DNA of 64,000 bases. Origin: Periweissella fabaria. Its GTDB lineage: Bacteria; Bacillota; Bacilli; Lactobacillales; Lactobacillaceae. Numbering within the stretch: the first letter of the stretch is position 1; each line of letters begins with the position of its first letter. This document shows, in pieces, positions 34,767 through 44,502 of this stretch. The position numbers and the translations under genes are program-made. The notes under the pieces were generated by a model. That model was not told the DNA's origin, did not search any database, and worked only from the letters and a program-made list of their open reading frames with translations. The stretch covers positions 1 to 64,000 of the forward strand of contig NZ_CAKKNS010000002.1 in assembly GCF_918814575.1 (NCBI RefSeq), read 5' to 3'.

Positions 34767-37565
34767 ATGAGAGTTAAAGATACTTTAAACCTTGGTAAGA
34801 CAAAATTCCCAATGCGCGGTAGCTTACCAACTAAAGAACTTGAACGTGAAAACGTTTGGTTTGAAAACAATGTCTATGAAAAACGACAAGCATTAAATGA
34901 GGGCAAGCCAAGTTTTGCCTTACATGATGGTCCTCCATATGCGAATGGGAACATTCACATGGGTCACGCATTAAACAAAATCACAAAAGACTTTATTGTC
35001 CGTTATAAGTCAATGAATGGTTTCTACTCACCATACGTACCAGGCTGGGATACACATGGTTTACCCATTGAACAGCAATTAACCAAAGCTGGTCACAACC
35101 GTAAGGAATTAAGTAAGGTTGAATGGCGGAAACTTGCTGAACAATTTGCTCGGGAACAAGTTGCTACACAAATGGCTGACTTTAAGCGTTTAGGAGTAAG
35201 TGCTGAATGGGATAAACCATACTTGACCCTTAATCCAGAATTTGAAGCCGCCCAAATTCGAACATTTGGTGAAATGGCTAAAAAAGGCTACATTTACAAG
35301 GGTAAAAAACCAGTTTACTGGTCATGGTCATCAGAATCTGCCTTAGCAGAAGCTGAAATCGAATACCACGACGTAACGTCACCAACAGCCTTTTATGCTG
35401 AACAAGTTGTAGATGGTCAAGGAGTCCTTGATACTGATACATACATGGTTGTTTGGACAACAACACCTTGGACAATTCCTGGTTCACGTGGGATTACTAT
35501 TGGTGCTAAGTACGAATATTCAGTGGTTAAGCCAGCTAATGATGATCGCAAATTTGTGATTGCTACTGACTTAGTTGCCAAGGCGGCTGAAAACTTTGGT
35601 TGGGATGAATACAGCATTGAAAAGACGGTCAAAGGGGCCGACCTTGAAAATGTAATCGCGCAACACCCATTCTATGAAGATATTAAGCTTGTTACCATGC
35701 TTGGTGATTTTGTAACGCTTGATGCCGGAACTGGTTTAGTGCACACGGCCCCTGGTTTTGGGGAAGATGACTTCTGGGTTGGTCAAAAATACGGCCTTGA
35801 AGTGGCCGTGCCAGTTGATGACCAAGGGAAGATGACTGAAGAAGCTGGGGCTGATTTTGAAGGCGTCTTCTATGAAAAAGCAAATGCCATTTCATTGCAA
35901 AAACTTGCTGATTTAAACTTACTTTTAAAACAAGAAGATATTACACACAGCTACCCATTTGACTGGCGAACTAAAAAGCCAGTTATTTTCCGGGCCGTGC
36001 CACAATGGTTTGCTTCCGTTGAAGCGTTCCGTCAACAAATTCTTGACTCGCTTGATGATGTTGAATTTGTGCAAAAATGGGGTAAAACACGCCTCTACAA
36101 TATGATTCGTGACCGTGGTGACTGGGTAATTTCACGTCAACGGGTTTGGGGTGTGCCATTGCCAATCTTCTATGCTGAAGATGGTGAAGCCATTCTTACT
36201 GAAGAAACCATCAACCACGTGGCAGATTTATTTGCTGAATTTGGTTCAAATGTTTGGTTTGAACGCGAAGCTAAGGATTTACTTCCAGAAGGCTTCACTT
36301 CTGAACACTCACCAAATGGCATCTTTACTAAAGAAGAAGATATCATGGACGTGTGGTTTGATTCTGGTTCATCACACCAAGCAGTTATGGCTGCCCGTGA
36401 CTACTTACCTGATCAAGCTGATATGTACCTTGAAGGTTCTGACCAATATCGTGGTTGGTTTAACTCTTCATTAATCACTTCAGTTGCCGTGACCGGTAAA
36501 GCGCCATATAAAGCATTATTATCACAAGGATTCGTCCTTGATGGTAAAGGTTTGAAGATGTCAAAATCACTTGGTAACATTATTTCTCCAAACGATGTTA
36601 TTAAGCAAATGGGTGCTGAAATTATCCGTCTATGGGTTGCTTCAGTTGATACTGACAGTGATGTACGCGTATCAATGGAAATCTTGAAACAATCTTCAGA
36701 AACATACCGTAAGATTCGTAACACCATGCGTTTCTTATTGGCTAACACGGATGATTTTGATGCCACTAAGGATGCCGTTGCATTTGCTGATATGCCACAA
36801 TCAGACCAATACTTCTATGCATTGGTTAATGATTTGACAGCTGAATTATTAAACGACTACGAAACTTATAACTTTGTTAGTCTCTCAAAACGTTTAGTTA
36901 ACTTCATCAATGTTGATTTATCAGCTTACTACTTAGACTATGCTAAAGATGTTGTCTATGTTGAAGCTCCGGATGGCTTACAACGTCGTTCAATGCAAAC
37001 GGTAATCTACAAGACTTTGGTAAACTTAACTAAGTTACTCTTGCCAATCTTGCCACACACTAGTGAAGAAATCTGGGAATACTTACCAGCTGAAACTGAA
37101 GAGTTTGGTTACTTGTCAGAAATGCCAGTCGTTGAAGATTTAGGTGATACTACTGAATTAGTTACTCATTGGGCTGCTTTCCGTGACTTACGAGACAATG
37201 TCAATAAAGCACTTGAAGAAGCACGTGATGAAAAATTAATTGGTAAACCAGCTGAAGCAGCGGTAACACTATACTTGAATGATGACCAAAAAGTGTTGAT
37301 TGATAGCTTGGATGTTGATGTACGAGTGATGTTATTAGTATCACAATTACACTTGGCAGCGAGCGTTGATGCACCAGCTGATGCCAAAGACATTGAAGGT
37401 CTTAAGTTGGTAGTTACTCATGCTGAAGGGGAAGTTAGTGCTCGTGACCGTTTATACCACACTGATTTAGGGGCTGATGAAGCCTTCCCAATGTTGAGTA
37501 AACACGAAGCTGATATTGTTCGTCAATATTATCCAGAAGCAGTTACTGAAGGCTTTGAAGAATAA
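34767..37565 (+). CDS. ileS: Isoleucyl-tRNA synthetase
   Basis: This class Ia synthetase charges tRNA-Ile and edits valine. The 932-residue protein has the HIGH motif as HMGH (64-67, in [10 protein letters not shown]) and the KMSKS motif at 597-601. The editing CP1 domain includes [16 protein letters not shown] and [16 protein letters not shown], and the anticodon-binding helical domain follows. Gram-positive IleS normally ends with a zinc motif of two Cys pairs. Here that region reads [10 protein letters not shown]...[10 protein letters not shown] and contains no Cys. In fact I find no cysteine in the whole protein. Length is normal, so this is replacement, not truncation. Expression is under the upstream T-box. 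Confidence 0.97.
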   Translation: MRVKDTLNLGKTKFPMRGSLPTKELERENVWFENNVYEKRQALNEGKPSFALHDGPPYANGNIHMGHALNKITKDFIVRYKSMNGFYSPYVPGWDTHGLPIEQQLTKAGHNRKELSKVEWRKLAEQFAREQVATQMADFKRLGVSAEWDKPYLTLNPEFEAAQIRTFGEMAKKGYIYKGKKPVYWSWSSESALAEAEIEYHDVTSPTAFYAEQVVDGQGVLDTDTYMVVWTTTPWTIPGSRGITIGAKYEYSVVKPANDDRKFVIATDLVAKAAENFGWDEYSIEKTVKGADLENVIAQHPFYEDIKLVTMLGDFVTLDAGTGLVHTAPGFGEDDFWVGQKYGLEVAVPVDDQGKMTEEAGADFEGVFYEKANAISLQKLADLNLLLKQEDITHSYPFDWRTKKPVIFRAVPQWFASVEAFRQQILDSLDDVEFVQKWGKTRLYNMIRDRGDWVISRQRVWGVPLPIFYAEDGEAILTEETINHVADLFAEFGSNVWFEREAKDLLPEGFTSEHSPNGIFTKEEDIMDVWFDSGSSHQAVMAARDYLPDQADMYLEGSDQYRGWFNSSLITSVAVTGKAPYKALLSQGFVLDGKGLKMSKSLGNIISPNDVIKQMGAEIIRLWVASVDTDSDVRVSMEILKQSSETYRKIRNTMRFLLANTDDFDATKDAVAFADMPQSDQYFYALVNDLTAELLNDYETYNFVSLSKRLVNFINVDLSAYYLDYAKDVVYVEAPDGLQRRSMQTVIYKTLVNLTKLLLPILPHTSEEIWEYLPAETEEFGYLSEMPVVEDLGDTTELVTHWAAFRDLRDNVNKALEEARDEKLIGKPAEAAVTLYLNDDQKVLIDSLDVDVRVMLLVSQLHLAASVDAPADAKDIEGLKLVVTHAEGEVSARDRLYHTDLGADEAFPMLSKHEADIVRQYYPEAVTEGFEE

Positions 37566-37615
37566 AGTATTTAGTAAGATTAAGGTTAGTTTTGACTTAA
37601 CAGTAAAAGATTAGT

Positions 37616-37671
37616 AAAAAAGCTACAAGAAAAGGCGGAAAAGTTATTTTCCGCCTTTTTTGTAGCTTTTT
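37616..37671 (+). terminator. ileS terminator
   Basis: A very long stem (outer aaaagctaca/tgtagctttt, inner aaaaggcggaaaa/ttttccgcctttt) is followed by T residues. It lies beside the minus-strand terminator of tRNA-Arg. Confidence 0.9.
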
Positions 37672-37675
37672 ATTT

Positions 37676-37719
37676 AAAATAAAAACCACGACACGATAGG
37701 TAAGCATGCCATGGCTTTT
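37676..37719 (-). terminator. Terminator of tRNA-Arg (minus strand)
   Basis: Read on the minus strand, ccatggcat pairs with gtgtcgtgg through Watson-Crick and G:T pairs and is followed by tttttatttt. It is 17 bases after the tRNA-Arg gene. Confidence 0.7.
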
Positions 37720-37735
37720 AGCCCGGTTGATATGA

Positions 37736-37809
37736 TGTCGAGCATGGGATTCGAACCCATGACCTACAGTTTAGAAGACTGTTGCTCTATCCAGCTGAGC
37801 TAGCCCGAC
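37736..37809 (-). tRNA. tRNA-Arg (TCT)
   Basis: On the minus strand the acceptor stem gtcgggc pairs with gctcgac (one G:T) and the T-loop is ttcgaat. The anticodon loop cttctaa gives anticodon TCT (plus-strand positions 37773-37775). The discriminator is A. The sequence gctagctcagctggatagagc is a typical D-arm. No CCA is encoded. Confidence 0.95.
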
Positions 37810-37914
37810 ACAATAATTAAAATTATAATTGTTTCACATACAATAGTCAATATTTGTCTGATTTAATCCAACTATCTTGTGACAAGTAGATGGTAATTAG
37901 GATGAATCCTTAGT

Positions 37915-37957
37915 AAAAAAATAAAGTCTGAGCAAGTTAGCTCAGACTTTATTTTTT
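37915..37957 (-). terminator. Terminator after the DUF3042 gene
   Basis: The stem aaaaaataaagtctgagc/gctcagactttatttttt is symmetric, with T runs on both strands. It ends the DUF3042 transcript and separates it from tRNA-Arg. Confidence 0.88.
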
Positions 37958-37960
37958 ATT

Positions 37961-38143
37961 TTAGTAACGTGGGCTGTGAGCTTGTTGGGCTTTACGAGCT
38001 GATTGAATACGAGTTGAATCAAATTTTGCTTCTTCTTCTTCAATTGGTTTTACAACCTTTTGTTTAAAGCCAAGAAAGGCACCAACACCAGTGGCAACAG
38101 TAGCAACAACTCCCACAACAATACCGATTCCAAATTTTTTCAT
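37961..38143 (-). CDS. DUF3042 family protein
   Basis: The 60-residue protein begins MKKFGIGIVVGVVATVATGV, a single transmembrane helix with small residues (about 5-26), followed by a charged cytosolic tail with EEEEAKFDSTRIQSARKAQQAH. This is the layout of DUF3042, a small family found mainly in lactic acid bacteria with no known function. A ggagg site lies 10 bases before the start. It has its own terminator and is transcribed divergently from the GDPD gene. Confidence 0.85.
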   Translation of the reverse strand: MKKFGIGIVVGVVATVATGVGAFLGFKQKVVKPIEEEEAKFDSTRIQSARKAQQAHSPRY

Positions 38144-38254
38144 AATAAATAGCCTCCGTAGTTTATAATTAAGTATACTAATAGTCCTACTAATAAATTA
38201 TATATGAAAGCTTGATGAATTTGTTAGGATTTGGCTAATTTTAAGGGAGAAATT

Positions 38255-38989
38255 ATGCGGACGCAAATTGTTGCCCACCGTGGTGATCGCAAGAATGCAC
38301 CAGAGAATACGTTAATTGCATATCGGCAAGCATTGGCTTTTGATGAATTAGATATCTTGGAAATCGATGTTCATTTAACAAAAGACCGGCAATTGGTGGT
38401 GATTCATGATGAAAAAATAGATCGCACAACGAATAAGCATGGTTATGTGCATGAGTATACGTTAGCGCAATTACAAGCAATGGATGCCGGTAGTTGGTTT
38501 GATACGCAATATGCGAATCAACATATTCCAAGCTTAGAGGAAGTATTGGCGTTACTTCGAGAGCATAATTTCAAGAAGACGTTATTGATTGAAGTTAAAA
38601 CGGACCATATTGAGTATCCGGATATTGAAGCATATTTATTAAAACGGATGCAACAAGAACAGCCTGAATATCAAGTTATTTATCAAAGTTTTAATTTAAA
38701 TACTCTAATCAAGTTATATCAGTTAGATCATACATTGATTTTGAATGCATTGGTTTTTTATCCGAACATCAAAGTTTTAAAACTGTATCGAAAAGGGATA
38801 ATTAAAGCCATCAATCCAGATAATCGTTGGTTTATTAATCGCTTGTTTTGGTATAAAAAAGCTTCCGTATCACCTTGGACTGTGAATACGGAAGCGGCAA
38901 TGCGTACAATTTTTAAGGCGCAACTTGGGCGCATTATCACTGATGATGTTGCTTTAGCAATTAAGCTAAGAAAGGAAATTCAAAATTGA
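38255..38989 (+). CDS. Glycerophosphodiester phosphodiesterase family protein
   Basis: The enzyme should hydrolyse glycerophosphodiesters to glycerol-3-phosphate and an alcohol. The 244-residue TIM-barrel protein has the GDPD signatures IVAHRGDRKNAPENTLIAYRQA (split His/Arg/Glu site; about 5-26), ILEIDVHLTKDRQLVVIHDEKIDRTT (metal and general-acid residues) and LLIEVKTD. It has no signal peptide, so it acts in the cytosol. ATG 38255 has a gggaga site 5 bases upstream. Its stop overlaps the TTG start of miaA by four bases, indicating coupled translation. Confidence 0.92.
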   Translation: MRTQIVAHRGDRKNAPENTLIAYRQALAFDELDILEIDVHLTKDRQLVVIHDEKIDRTTNKHGYVHEYTLAQLQAMDAGSWFDTQYANQHIPSLEEVLALLREHNFKKTLLIEVKTDHIEYPDIEAYLLKRMQQEQPEYQVIYQSFNLNTLIKLYQLDHTLILNALVFYPNIKVLKLYRKGIIKAINPDNRWFINRLFWYKKASVSPWTVNTEAAMRTIFKAQLGRIITDDVALAIKLRKEIQN

Positions 38990-39921
38990 AAAAAATTATC
39001 GTAATTGTCGGACCAACGGCGGTGGGGAAGACAGCGTTGTCAATCGCGATGGCCCAACAATTGAATGGGGCCGTAATCTCAGGAGATTCGATGCAAGTAT
39101 ACCAAACGCTTGATATCGGGACCGCTAAAGCGACCCCAACTGAACAGGCAGGTATTAAACATTACTTATTGGATACAAAAAAGATTACGGATACTTTTAC
39201 CGTTGCTGAATGGGTTAGTGAAGCGCGTCAAGCAATTGATGAGATTATAGCTCATGGTCAAGTGCCAATTATTGTTGGGGGGACTGGATTTTATATTGCT
39301 GCCCTTTTAGGTGATATGCCGTTGGGTGGTAATGAAGCGGGTGCCGATGAGATGATCAGAGCCAAATGGCAAGCGTATCTAGATGAATTTGGTTCCTTAG
39401 CGCTTTGGCAAGAATTAGCTAAAGTTGATGCGGCAGCAGCAGAAAAGATCCCAGTTAATAACAATCGGCGGATTATTCGTGCGTTGGAAGTGTTTGAATT
39501 AACGGGAGTCCCATTTTCAAAACAGCCACGCACAGTTGGTCAGCGTGAGTATGATGCTTTTATTATTGGTTTAAATACCGAGCGTGAAGTTTTATATCAA
39601 CGAATCAATGCCCGGGTGGATGAAATGTTGACACTTGGACTGGAAGCAGAAGCGCGCCAATTATTTTTAGCTGGGGGGCCGGAATTGCAAAGTGGTACGG
39701 GGATTGGTTATAAAGAGTGGTACCCATATTTTGAAAATGACGGGGATTTGACGAGCACAATCGACCTTATTAAACGTAACTCAAGGCGATTTGCTAAACG
39801 CCAGTTAACTTGGTTTCGACATCAAATTGAAGCGATTAACTGGTTTGATTTAGTTCAAAACCCACAACAAATGCCGGAAATTATTAATGAAGTACGAGCA
39901 TTTTTAAAAATAAAAGAATAA
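38986..39921 (+). CDS. miaA: tRNA dimethylallyltransferase
   Basis: MiaA adds a dimethylallyl group to A37 of tRNAs that read U-starting codons. The 311-residue protein starts (TTG) KKIIVIVGPTAVGKTALS with the P-loop at about 8-15. It has GAVISGDSMQVYQTLDIGTAK, IIVGGTGFYIAALL and the late NSRRFAKRQLTWFRH segment. Length is typical. It overlaps the GDPD gene by TTGA and precedes glnR-glnA, a common order in lactobacilli (often with hfq in between in other species). Confidence 0.95.
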   Translation: MKKIIVIVGPTAVGKTALSIAMAQQLNGAVISGDSMQVYQTLDIGTAKATPTEQAGIKHYLLDTKKITDTFTVAEWVSEARQAIDEIIAHGQVPIIVGGTGFYIAALLGDMPLGGNEAGADEMIRAKWQAYLDEFGSLALWQELAKVDAAAAEKIPVNNNRRIIRALEVFELTGVPFSKQPRTVGQREYDAFIIGLNTEREVLYQRINARVDEMLTLGLEAEARQLFLAGGPELQSGTGIGYKEWYPYFENDGDLTSTIDLIKRNSRRFAKRQLTWFRHQIEAINWFDLVQNPQQMPEIINEVRAFLKIKE

Positions 39922-39932
39922 AATGTATTCTA

Positions 39933-39949
39933 TGTCAGGAAACATGACA
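39933..39949 (+). promoter_or_regulatory. GlnR box upstream of glnRA
   Basis: TGTCA-N7-TGACA is an exact match to the GlnR/TnrA consensus TGTNA-N7-TNACA. It lies just before a TTGTAG (39957-39962)/TAAAAT (39979-39984, 16-base spacer) promoter, so GlnR autoregulation is expected. Confidence 0.9.
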
Positions 39950-40015
39950 TCAAAGATTGTAGTTTCTTGATGGTCTGTTAAAATGAACTTATCTTAATAA
40001 ACGGAGATATAACGA

Positions 40016-40369
40016 ATGGCTGAAAAAGAATTGCGACGCAATATGGCCGTGTTACCAATTGGGACGGTCCGTAAATTGACAGATTTAACTGACCGGCAAA
40101 TTCGCTATTATGAAGCACAAGGATTGATAACACCAGCCCGGACGGCAAGCAATCAACGGATGTATTCGTTAAATGATATTGATCGTTTACTTGAGATAAA
40201 AGATTATTTGTTAGTTGGTGATTCAATTGCAAATATTAAAAGAATATATGCAAAACAAGCACAGCATGAGAGTGATAATATTAGCGCTCATCAGGCACGA
40301 CAAGCATTGCAATCAGAATTTTTGAATTTAGTTGGTTTTAAAGTTAATCAGAATAGGAAGGGCCTCTAA
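40016..40369 (+). CDS. glnR: MerR-family nitrogen regulator GlnR
   Basis: GlnR represses glnRA and other nitrogen genes when glutamine is abundant, acting with feedback-inhibited glutamine synthetase. The 117-residue protein has a MerR-type winged HTH ([25 protein letters not shown], about 14-38). The [18 protein letters not shown] wing region and a short C-terminal tail follow. It lies 2 bases before glnA with a GlnR box in front of the pair. Confidence 0.95.
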   Translation: MAEKELRRNMAVLPIGTVRKLTDLTDRQIRYYEAQGLITPARTASNQRMYSLNDIDRLLEIKDYLLVGDSIANIKRIYAKQAQHESDNISAHQARQALQSEFLNLVGFKVNQNRKGL

Positions 40370-40371
40370 TA

Positions 40372-41718
40372 ATGCCAAAGCACGACTACACTAAAGATGA
40401 TATCCGTAACTTAATTAAATCAGAAAACGTTGAATTTTTACGTTTAACATTTACTGACATGTTTGGAATGATCAAAAACGTTGAAGTACCAGTATCACAA
40501 CTTGAAAAAGTTTTGAGTAATAACATGATGTTTGATGGTTCTTCAATTGATGGATTTGTTCGCATCGAAGAATCAGATATGTACTTATATCCTGATTTAT
40601 CAACGTTCATGATTTTCCCATGGGCAACTGATTCACATGGTGGTAAAGTTGCACGTATTATTGCTAGTGTTTACACAGCTAACCGCGAACCATTCATGGG
40701 CGATCCTCGTAATGTTTTAATTAAAAACATTGAAAACATGAAAGCGGCTGGTTTTGATGCCTTCAATATTGGACCAGAACCAGAATTTTTCTTGTTCAAA
40801 CTTGATGCTGATGGTAAACCAACTACTCAATTAAACGATACGGGTTCATACTTTGATTTAGCACCGCTTGATTTAGGTGAAAACGTGCGTCGTGAAATTG
40901 TTTTAACTTTAGAACAAATGGGCTTTGAAGTTGAAGCGGCACACCACGAAGTTGCCCCTGGTCAACACGAAGTTGACTTTAAGTATGCTGATGCACTTGA
41001 AGCAGCAGATAACATTCAAACATTTAAATTGATTGTTAAGACAATTGCTCGTAAAAATAATTTATATGCAACATTCTTACCTAAGCCAGTATCAGGAATT
41101 AATGGTAGTGGGATGCACATTAACATGTCATTATTTGCTAACGGTCAAAACCAATTCTTTAATGAAACTGATGACATGCAACTTTCACCAATTGCTTATA
41201 ACTTCCTTGGTGGAGTATTGGACCACGCGATTAACTTTGCCGCCTTTACTAACCCAACAGTTAACTCATACAAGCGCTTAGTACCTGGTTATGAAGCACC
41301 GGTATATGTTGCTTGGTCTGGTTCAAATCGTTCACCAATGGTTCGAGTTCCTGCAGCTCGCGGCCAATCAACACGTCTTGAATTACGTGCCGTTGACCCA
41401 ACTGCAAACCCATACCTAGCCTTGTCAGCAATTTTGGCTTCAGGACTTAGTGGAATTCAAAAGCACGTTGAACCAATGGCATCTGTTGACCGTAACATCT
41501 ACTTGATGGATGAAGCTGAACGTCAAAAGGCTGGTATCTTTGATTTACCAGATACATTGCTTGCAGCGGTTGCTAACCTTGAAACTGATGATGTGGTTAA
41601 AGAAGCAATCGGTTACGACTTGACACAACAATTTATTGATGCCAAGAAGATTGAATACCGTGCATATCGTCAGGAAGTTTCAAAGTGGGAAATCGATAAC
41701 TACCTTGATATTTACTAA
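40372..41718 (+). CDS. glnA: Glutamine synthetase type I
   Basis: GlnA makes glutamine from glutamate, ammonia and ATP. The 448-residue GSI-alpha type enzyme has the features [19 protein letters not shown] and [14 protein letters not shown]. It also has [33 protein letters not shown] and [21 protein letters not shown]. The adenylylation loop tyrosine region of GSI-beta is not expected in this short type; regulation is by GlnR and feedback. It is cotranscribed with glnR; a terminator follows. Confidence 0.97.
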   Translation: MPKHDYTKDDIRNLIKSENVEFLRLTFTDMFGMIKNVEVPVSQLEKVLSNNMMFDGSSIDGFVRIEESDMYLYPDLSTFMIFPWATDSHGGKVARIIASVYTANREPFMGDPRNVLIKNIENMKAAGFDAFNIGPEPEFFLFKLDADGKPTTQLNDTGSYFDLAPLDLGENVRREIVLTLEQMGFEVEAAHHEVAPGQHEVDFKYADALEAADNIQTFKLIVKTIARKNNLYATFLPKPVSGINGSGMHINMSLFANGQNQFFNETDDMQLSPIAYNFLGGVLDHAINFAAFTNPTVNSYKRLVPGYEAPVYVAWSGSNRSPMVRVPAARGQSTRLELRAVDPTANPYLALSAILASGLSGIQKHVEPMASVDRNIYLMDEAERQKAGIFDLPDTLLAAVANLETDDVVKEAIGYDLTQQFIDAKKIEYRAYRQEVSKWEIDNYLDIY

Positions 41719-41727
41719 AATAATTAA

Positions 41728-41765
41728 TAAAAATCAGCTCAAATATTTTTGGGCTGATTTTTTTG
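41728..41765 (+). terminator. glnRA terminator
   Basis: The stem aaaatcagctcaaa/tttgggctgattt, with one wobble, is followed by a T run. Confidence 0.88.
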
Positions 41766-41943
41766 TATTAATCTTACAAAATAGCATAATAGAGGTAGTA
41801 AACTAAGGAATATTTGATAACTATTGCTTTGGCTACTTTACCCATTTACATTTAACTAGTATACTAAATAGTGGAATTTTGCGCGATATAGCTGTGGAAA
41901 TATTATAAGATAACAATCAAAAATAGATTGGTGGAGGAAATAA

Positions 41944-43257
41944 ATGGCATTTGTCGATCAAGTTAAGATAGAAGTTAAAGCCGGAAGCGGTGGTGATGGG
42001 ATTGTCTCATTCCGTCGTGAAAAGTTTGTTGATATGGGTGGTCCTTTTGGTGGTGATGGTGGCCGTGGTGGTTCAATCATTTTAAAAGTTGATGAAGGAT
42101 TACGGACTTTGATGGATTTTCGCTACAAGCGTCACTTTAAAGCTGAAAACGGGGCTAAGGGTGGTACTAAAGGAATGACTGGTCGTTCTTCTGAGAATTT
42201 GTATGTTAAGATTCCACAAGGGACAACTGTGACTGATGCGGAAACTGGTGAAGTATTAGCCGATTTAACAACTAACGGTGAAGAATTCGTAGTTGTGAAA
42301 GGTGGCCGTGGTGGGCGTGGTAACATGCGCTTTGCGACCCCTAATAATCCCGCACCGGAAATTGCCGAAAATGGTGAACCTGGTCAAGTGCGGACTATCA
42401 AACTCGAATTAAAAGTGTTGGCCGATGTTGGTTTGGTTGGTTTGCCATCTGTTGGTAAATCAACATTACTTTCAATTGTAACGTCTGCTAAGCCTAAAAT
42501 TGCGGAATACCACTTTACAACGTTGGTACCAAACTTAGGAATGGTTCGTTTGGATGATGGTCGTGACTTTGTTATGGCTGACTTACCAGGATTGATTGAA
42601 GGGGCCTCACAAGGAGTCGGTTTAGGGATTCAATTCTTGCGGCACGTTGAACGGACGCGGGTTATTTTACACCTCATTGATATGAGTGGTATGAATGAAA
42701 CTGATCCATATGAAAGCTTTGTGAAAATTAATGAAGAATTGAAGCAATATGATCCCGCCTTATTAGATCGGCCACAAATTATTGTGCCATCTAAAATGGA
42801 TATGCCTGATTCAGCTGAAAACTTAGCTAAGTTTAAGGAAGAATTAGCAGCTGGTAATTACCTTGAACACGAACCTGAAATTATGCCAATTTCAGCTATT
42901 ACACGGACTGGTTTAGAACCATTACTTAACCGTACGGCAGATCTTCTTGATGTCACACCTGAATTCCCAATGAAGGATATGATGATTGAAGACGATCCAA
43001 CCATTGCACACTACGAATTTGAAGAGGATGATGAACCAGCCTTTACAATTTCAACTGGTGAATATGGTGAATGGGTATTGAGTGGTGAAAAGATTGAAAA
43101 ACTCTTCCGTATGACTAATACGGCCCACGATGAAAGTGTCCTTCGTTTTGCTCGTCAATTGCGCTCAATGGGTGTTGATGATGCACTTCGGGCTGCTGGG
43201 GCTGAAAATGGAGATGAAGTTGCTATCTTGAACTTCCGCTTTGAATTTAGTGATTAA
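41944..43257 (+). CDS. obgE: GTPase ObgE/CgtA
   Basis: Obg is an essential GTPase linked to 50S ribosome assembly and the stress state. The 437-residue protein has the Obg glycine-rich N-domain (about 1-158, [24 protein letters not shown], many GG turns) and the G domain with [12 protein letters not shown] (about 167-178, G1). [11 protein letters not shown] motif (G3) and the C-terminal OCT domain (about 350-437) follow. A ggagg site precedes ATG. It is a single-gene unit with a terminator. Confidence 0.97.
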   Translation: MAFVDQVKIEVKAGSGGDGIVSFRREKFVDMGGPFGGDGGRGGSIILKVDEGLRTLMDFRYKRHFKAENGAKGGTKGMTGRSSENLYVKIPQGTTVTDAETGEVLADLTTNGEEFVVVKGGRGGRGNMRFATPNNPAPEIAENGEPGQVRTIKLELKVLADVGLVGLPSVGKSTLLSIVTSAKPKIAEYHFTTLVPNLGMVRLDDGRDFVMADLPGLIEGASQGVGLGIQFLRHVERTRVILHLIDMSGMNETDPYESFVKINEELKQYDPALLDRPQIIVPSKMDMPDSAENLAKFKEELAAGNYLEHEPEIMPISAITRTGLEPLLNRTADLLDVTPEFPMKDMMIEDDPTIAHYEFEEDDEPAFTISTGEYGEWVLSGEKIEKLFRMTNTAHDESVLRFARQLRSMGVDDALRAAGAENGDEVAILNFRFEFSD

Positions 43258-43285
43258 AATAAGCGTGCTTCCATAAGCACATAAT

Positions 43286-43322
43286 AAAAGCCATGGAAAA
43301 TAAGATTTTCCATGGCTTTTTT
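43286..43322 (+). terminator. obgE terminator
   Basis: The stem aaaagccatggaaaat/attttccatggctttt and T run; a minor stem gtgctt/aagcac lies just before it (43265-43280). Confidence 0.9.
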
Positions 43323-43354
43323 GTAGCAGTTAGGGTGCTTATGTTAAATTAAAG

Positions 43355-43690
43355 TTAGTGAAGCATAAAACCTAAAGTGATGACTAAAATGAATAAAATG
43401 GTCACAGGCAAGATTTGCCGAATCCCAATGGTGGCTTGGCCTTTATGGGCGCCTAATACTTCTATTGTACCGATTAAACCAAGAGCAACTAAAAGTTTAC
43501 TAATAGTTAGGATTGGGTGCTCTGAAAATGTGAAAAATGCTAATCGAATCCCAGTTACTAATAAGAACAAATATAAAATGCGACTAATAACCATCAAGGA
43601 ACCAAGTTGTTTATTAGTCCGTGCTAAAATAATCCCGATAACTAAAAATAATAAAACAATCGCTGAAATTAGATGAATTGAAACAATCAT
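43355..43690 (-). CDS. DUF1516 (YisL-like) membrane protein
   Basis: The 111-residue protein consists of four hydrophobic segments (about 5-23, 33-52, 60-80, 92-110), with short polar loops such as RTNKQLG and LGAHKGQATIG. This is the YisL/DUF1516 pattern found in Bacilli; function unknown. On the minus strand a ggaaggtgg site precedes the start. It is convergent with obgE and divergent from the DUF2187 gene. Confidence 0.85.
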   Translation of the reverse strand: MIVSIHLISAIVLLFLVIGIILARTNKQLGSLMVISRILYLFLLVTGIRLAFFTFSEHPILTISKLLVALGLIGTIEVLGAHKGQATIGIRQILPVTILFILVITLGFMLH

Positions 43691-43821
43691 GTAGCGCCAC
43701 CTTCCAAAGTTTATTAGCTTGATTATAGCATATTACATTTATTTTAACGGTTAAAAATTGTTGCTATTTTGTAGTGAGTTTGATAGTATATATCGGATAG
43801 TTATATACTCGGAGGCGTGAA

Positions 43822-44109
43822 ATGGCAGTAGAAGAAATTATTAATGATTCAGGTTTTAACATTGGTGACTTTGTTGCGGCTAAGAAATTCGCCAACTTTG
43901 AACACGATTTTAAAGGTGTAGTTGAAAAAATTTACGAACACTCATTACTTGTGCTTGTAACTGAAAATGATCCTGAAGATCAAGCAACAGTTAATGAATA
44001 CAATCACCGTGCAGTTGTTCGGATGAGTGAAACTAAAGTTTTAATTGCGGCTGAAGTACCTGAAAAGCCGGTAGATGAAGCAGAAACAACTGATACTTCT
44101 GCGGAATAA
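43822..44109 (+). CDS. DUF2187 family protein
   Basis: The 95-residue protein has a small KOW-like beta domain: GDFVAAKKFANFEHDFKGVVEKIYEHSLLV, then VNEYNHRAVVRMSETKVL, typical of DUF2187 (YkvS-like). An acidic C-terminal tail (about 80-95) extends past it. A ggagg site precedes ATG 43822. Function unknown; the fold suggests nucleic-acid or protein binding. Confidence 0.82.
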   Translation: MAVEEIINDSGFNIGDFVAAKKFANFEHDFKGVVEKIYEHSLLVLVTENDPEDQATVNEYNHRAVVRMSETKVLIAAEVPEKPVDEAETTDTSAE

Positions 44110-44170
44110 GCTTAAATTCTGGATTAGTTATTGCATATTTTAGGTAATAGGCTATAATTAATCTTGTATT

Positions 44171-44241
44171 GCGAAGTTAGTTTAGTGGTAAAACAATAGC
44201 TTCCCAAGCTGTGGTCGCGGGTCCGATTCCCGTACTTCGCT
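44171..44241 (+). tRNA. tRNA-Gly (CCC)
   Basis: The acceptor stem gcgaagt/acttcgc and discriminator T73 fit glycine. The anticodon stem atagc/gctgt encloses ttcccaa, giving anticodon CCC (44203-44205). The T-loop reads tccgatt, so position 55 is C where nearly all tRNAs have T (pseudouridine). G18-G19 are kept in the D-loop (agtggta). The gene is isolated, 30 bases before the argS T-box region. No CCA is encoded. Confidence 0.9.
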
Positions 44242-44261
44242 TTGTCAGATGATTCGTTATT

Positions 44262-44450
44262 GGTTAAAGGAAGATAGTTGATATTTTGTTTAGCAAGTTT
44301 GGGATGATGGAAGCCAAATCAAAATAACTATTAGGCGCGTTAACTAATTTTAAAATTACATATCTTTGAGTGGAATTTTAAATTCAATTAGAGTGGTACC
44401 ACGGGTGAAGGCTCGTCTCTTGCAGTAATGCGAGTGACGGGCCTTTTTCG
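44262..44450 (+). promoter_or_regulatory. T-box leader of argS
   Basis: The T-box sequence gagtggtaccacgg (44391-44404) is followed by a terminator stem, ggctcgtctc/gagtgacgggcc, and ttttt (44408-44448). It precedes argS by 50 bases. Uncharged tRNA-Arg should favour antitermination. The left end and specifier codon are not certain by eye. Confidence 0.88.
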
Positions 44451-44502
44451 TATGAATCTGACCCAACTTTCATTATAATCAAAATAAAAAAGGGGATATA
44501 AC

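Noticed and set aside
36413-36766. 117-codon minus-strand frame within ileS
   Set aside because: Codon-bias shadow with no ribosome site; ileS is continuous and full-length here.
43377-43676. Plus-strand 99-codon frame opposite the DUF1516 gene
   Set aside because: The minus-strand frame has a ribosome site and four membrane segments of a known family; the plus frame has neither.
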